A stretch of 8,465 bases of DNA. Origin: Planctomycetaceae bacterium UBA6894 (lineage in GTDB: Bacteria > Planctomycetota > Planctomycetia > Gemmatales > Gemmataceae). The position numbers and the translations under genes are program-made. Positions within the stretch are counted from its first letter, which is position 1. Each line of letters starts with the position of its first letter. Below the pieces are notes generated by a model, which was given only the letters and a program-made list of their open reading frames with translations, ran no database searches and had not been told where the DNA came from. Location of the stretch: the NCBI GenBank assembly GCA_002451275.1, contig DKBS01000140.1, positions 5,051 to 13,515 of the forward strand, read 5' to 3'. This document shows positions 6,066 through 8,465 of the stretch, piece after piece.

Positions 6066-7466
6066 ATGTCCAGGCAGCGCGTACTGTTTGTTACCGGGAA
6101 ACTGGCGGAAAAATCCCTCCGGCGGGTTCTTGAGGCATTTGCGCCCGGTTGCGGAATCGATCCGGAAGTGGCGGTTTTGCCCATCAGTGTGGCGGCCCTG
6201 GCCAACACCGGGTGGATGGCTCCCAGACTGTGTATTCCCGAGGGGATCACCCGGGTGGTGATTCCCGGACTGTGCCCGGGTGACCTGAAGCCCCTGGAGG
6301 CTGCCCATTCCGGACGGGTTCACTTTGAAAAAGGGCCCCACGACCTGCTGGACCTGCCCGCTTATTTCAAGCAGCCGCAAACTCCTCCGGATCTTTCCCG
6401 CCACAGCATCGAGATCATCGCCGAGATCAACCACGCCCCGCGCCTTTCCCGGGAAGAGCTGGTTTCCCAGGCCACGGAATTGGCCCGGGCCGGGGCTGAC
6501 AGGATCGATATCGGGTGCGAACCGGGGCATCTGTGGGCCGGGGTTTCCGACGCGGTCAAAAGTCTGGTGGATACCGGTCTGGCCGTCTCCATCGATTCGT
6601 TCGAGCCCGAGGAGGTGGAACGCGCGACGCGGGCCGGGGCCACCCTGGTACTGAGCGTGCAGGGGCATAACCGTGAACGGGCTTTGGACTGGGGGGTGGA
6701 GGTGGTGGCCATCCCGGACCGCCCAGGTTCCCTGGAGGGGTTGGGCCAGACGGTTGAATTCCTCGACCGCAAGGGCGTTCCCCATCGGATCGACCCTATT
6801 CTGGAACCAGTGGGGCACGGGTTCGGGGCCAGTCTTGCCCGCTACGCCGCCATGGCAGAAATGTTTCCGGGAAAGCCGGTGATGATGGGCGTGGGTAATG
6901 TCACCGAACTGGCCGAGGTGGACACGGCGGGGGTGCATCTGGTGTTGCTGGCGCTGGCCAAGGAATGGGGGGTGGGCAGTGTGCTCACCACCCAAGTGGC
7001 CAACTGGTGCCAAAGCGCCGTCATGGAGATTGATCACCTGCGGCGGGTGGTGGAACTGGCCATCACCGAACGCCGGCTGCCCAAGTACCTTGATCCATCG
7101 GTCTTGCTGCTGCGAGACCGACGGGTGGTGCGGCGGTCGGAGCGGGACCTCGCGGAACTGCAGGCCGCCATCACCGATAGCAATTTCCGCATCGTCGCCG
7201 AGTCGGGCGAGGTGCATGTGATGAACAATCGCACCTGGGTGCGGGGCAGGGAGCCCTTCGCGTTGATGCGTGAACTGGCAAGCCGGGAAAGCCTGGACGC
7301 ATCGCACGCCCTCTACCTGGGCTACGAGATCGCCAAGGCTGTCACAGCGCTCACCCTGAACAAGAATTACACGCAGGATCGCGCGCTAGATTGGGGGTTT
7401 CTCACGCGCCCGGAGGCAAGCCACCGGGACCGCCCGGACGAGCGCGGCGGCGGGGCCGTCCCATGA
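6066..7466 (+). CDS. DUF6513 dihydropteroate synthase-like protein
   Basis: A 466-residue cytoplasmic protein. The N-terminal domain (1 to about 105) starts with RVLFVTGKLAEKSLRRVLEAF and has PGLCPGDL, like DUF6513. A TIM-barrel pterin-binding domain related to dihydropteroate synthase follows (about 115-335), with EINHAPRL (120-127), GADRIDIGCEPG (to 154), VSIDSFEPEEVERATRAGA (near 174-192), GVGNVTELAEVDTAGVHL (275-292) and TTQVANW (308-314). The C-terminus has NFRIVAE and HALYLGYEIAKAVTALTLNKNYTQD (about 413-438), resembling the domain at the end of archaeal DHPS-related proteins (DUF4346-like, from memory). Canonical bacterial FolP has neither end domain. It probably condenses a pterin pyrophosphate with p-aminobenzoate or a p-aminobenzoate-derived ribosyl compound; this is inferred. 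The ATG at 6066 begins the conserved N-terminus. GGAG at 6060-6063 is too close to be a good Shine-Dalgarno, so initiation may not depend on one. Its stop overlaps the next gene. Confidence 0.88.
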   Translation: MSRQRVLFVTGKLAEKSLRRVLEAFAPGCGIDPEVAVLPISVAALANTGWMAPRLCIPEGITRVVIPGLCPGDLKPLEAAHSGRVHFEKGPHDLLDLPAYFKQPQTPPDLSRHSIEIIAEINHAPRLSREELVSQATELARAGADRIDIGCEPGHLWAGVSDAVKSLVDTGLAVSIDSFEPEEVERATRAGATLVLSVQGHNRERALDWGVEVVAIPDRPGSLEGLGQTVEFLDRKGVPHRIDPILEPVGHGFGASLARYAAMAEMFPGKPVMMGVGNVTELAEVDTAGVHLVLLALAKEWGVGSVLTTQVANWCQSAVMEIDHLRRVVELAITERRLPKYLDPSVLLLRDRRVVRRSERDLAELQAAITDSNFRIVAESGEVHVMNNRTWVRGREPFALMRELASRESLDASHALYLGYEIAKAVTALTLNKNYTQDRALDWGFLTRPEASHRDRPDERGGGAVP

Positions 7467-8465
7467 TGACGGCGGTTAAAACCACGGCTGCCGGCGCCGC
7501 CATCCTGCCCATCGGCAGTCCGTTGGATCCGATCGATGGGCTCAGGCGTCTCGCTCGGCTTCCCTATTCGGCTGCCTTCCTGAGCGAGGGACCCGTCGGG
7601 GAACGGGGCCGATTCAGCTATGTGATGGCGGACCCGGTCCGTTTGCTGGTGAGCCGGCTGGGCCGTTGCGTGAACCTGGCCGGGGAGGCCCAGGCGAACC
7701 CGTGGGAGGCCCTTCACGCGGAGGTGGCCGGTTGCCATCAGGCTGTGCAGCCAGGCCTGCCCCCGTTTCAAGGCGGTTGGGCCGGCATGCTTGGCTACGA
7801 CCTGGCCAGGTGGCTGGAAAGACTGCCCGCCCCGATCATTGATGAATTTTCTCCTCCGGAAATGGTTGCCGGGCTCTATGACACCGTGCTGGCCACCGAC
7901 CGCCTCACCGGCGAGCAGTGGCTGATCTCCACGGGGCTCGGTTTCAGGGAACCGGTGGAGGCTCGGGCGGCGCGAGCCATGCGGCGCCTCGAGTTCTTTG
8001 CGGGGAAGCTGCGGGCCGAGCCGTTGCCGTGGGATCACTCCTTCGGCCAGGGGCAACGGGTGGACCCGGCCCGTTTGCGCGCGGTTCCCGGCCAGCCCTG
8101 GGTTTTCAGCCATTTCAGCCGGGAAGAATACCTGGGGACGCTTTCACGGGGAATCGAGTACATCCACGCTGGCGACTGTTTTCAGGTGAATCTGGCCCAG
8201 CGCCTGCTGCATGCGGACAGGCCGCCATTGTCCCTTCTGGGGCGTATCCGGGGCAAAAACCCAGTGCCCTTCGGTTGCTGGCTGGACTGGGGGGATGGCC
8301 AATTGATCAGCGCGTCTCCCGAACGTTTCCTCCGACTTGAGGGGGGCGTTGTTTCCACGCGGCCCATCAAGGGCACGCGGCCGCGCGGGGCCTCACCCGG
8401 GGCAGACGAGGCGCTGCGACAGGAACTGGTCAGGAGCCCGAAGGACCGGGCGGAAAACATCATGA
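7463..8465 (+). CDS. pabB: Aminodeoxychorismate synthase component I, PabB type (3' end outside window)
   Basis: Chorismate-using enzyme that, with a glutamine amidotransferase partner (PabA), makes 4-amino-4-deoxychorismate, the precursor of p-aminobenzoate. The 334 codons seen cover the N-terminal domain and the first part of the chorismate-binding domain. Signatures are GGWAGMLGYDLARWLE, SREEYLGTLSRGIEYIHAGD, CFQVNLAQRL, GQLISASPERFL, TRPIKGTRPRG and the start of DRAENIM at the right edge. The PIKGT lysine (K303, matching the catalytic K274 of E. coli PabB) argues for PabB rather than anthranilate synthase TrpE, which has PIAGT. Two tandem in-frame ATGs at 7463 and 7466 are possible starts; the first forms an ATGA overlap with the stop of the preceding DUF6513 gene, so translation is probably coupled. 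Whether a PabA or PabC partner follows cannot be seen. Confidence 0.92.
   Translation, partial: MMTAVKTTAAGAAILPIGSPLDPIDGLRRLARLPYSAAFLSEGPVGERGRFSYVMADPVRLLVSRLGRCVNLAGEAQANPWEALHAEVAGCHQAVQPGLPPFQGGWAGMLGYDLARWLERLPAPIIDEFSPPEMVAGLYDTVLATDRLTGEQWLISTGLGFREPVEARAARAMRRLEFFAGKLRAEPLPWDHSFGQGQRVDPARLRAVPGQPWVFSHFSREEYLGTLSRGIEYIHAGDCFQVNLAQRLLHADRPPLSLLGRIRGKNPVPFGCWLDWGDGQLISASPERFLRLEGGVVSTRPIKGTRPRGASPGADEALRQELVRSPKDRAENIM

Noticed and set aside
6027..7307. A 426-codon minus-strand open frame opposite the DUF6513 gene
   Set aside because: His/Pro/Gln-rich composition without domains; it mirrors the codon bias of the strongly conserved plus-strand gene.
7463..8465. Anthranilate synthase component I (TrpE) as the identity of the last gene
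   Set aside because: The active-site motif reads PIKGT with the catalytic lysine of PabB, not PIAGT, and the neighbour is a dihydropteroate-synthase-like gene rather than a trp gene.
1..8465. CRISPR arrays, tRNA or rRNA genes, insertion sequences, phage genes
   Set aside because: No regularly spaced repeats, cloverleaf-like sequence, transposase motifs or terminal repeats were found on reading either strand.

Overview
The window is GC-rich chromosomal DNA, most likely from a planctomycete. Three protein families point that way: a secreted 'PVC-type' dehydrogenase fused to HEAT-like repeats and a C-terminal CxxCH haem domain (an architecture expanded in Planctomycetes and Verrucomicrobia), a dihydropteroate-synthase-like DUF6513 protein that I know mainly from Planctomycetes, and a secreted DUF3500 protein. 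The assignment rests on recognising families by eye; no search was run.

Layout. The left two thirds reads on the minus strand. From right to left it holds the large dehydrogenase/cytochrome gene (5868 to 2890), an intergenic stretch with a clear hairpin-plus-U-tract terminator about 40 nt before the next start, greA (2661 to 2182), a DUF3500 gene (2137 to 1055) only 44 bp behind greA and with its own ribosome-binding site, a strong hairpin at 976-1016, and the 5' two thirds of xseA (845 to beyond base 1). The right third reads on the plus strand: a DUF6513 dihydropteroate-synthase-like gene (6066-7466) overlaps, by an ATGA junction, a pabB-type gene (7463 to beyond 8465). The dehydrogenase and the DUF6513 gene are divergent and share a 197-bp upstream region.

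How the genes fit together. greA (rescue of backtracked RNA polymerase) and xseA (exonuclease VII large subunit) are housekeeping genes. The dehydrogenase and the DUF3500 protein look exported, and their substrates are unknown. The functionally most informative pair is DUF6513 plus pabB. One makes p-aminobenzoate precursor, and the other looks like an archaeal/methylotroph-type dihydropteroate synthase relative. Translational coupling of the two fits synthesis of a pterin C1 carrier, either folate or, more interestingly, tetrahydromethanopterin, which some planctomycetes are known to carry enzymes for.

The main non-coding interest is the greA leader. A terminator hairpin lies just upstream of the greA ribosome-binding site, and a 12-codon mini-ORF has its stop codon in the hairpin loop. 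This is an attenuator-like arrangement that may instead be just the terminator of the upstream gene. No tRNA, rRNA, CRISPR array, insertion sequence or prophage signal was seen.
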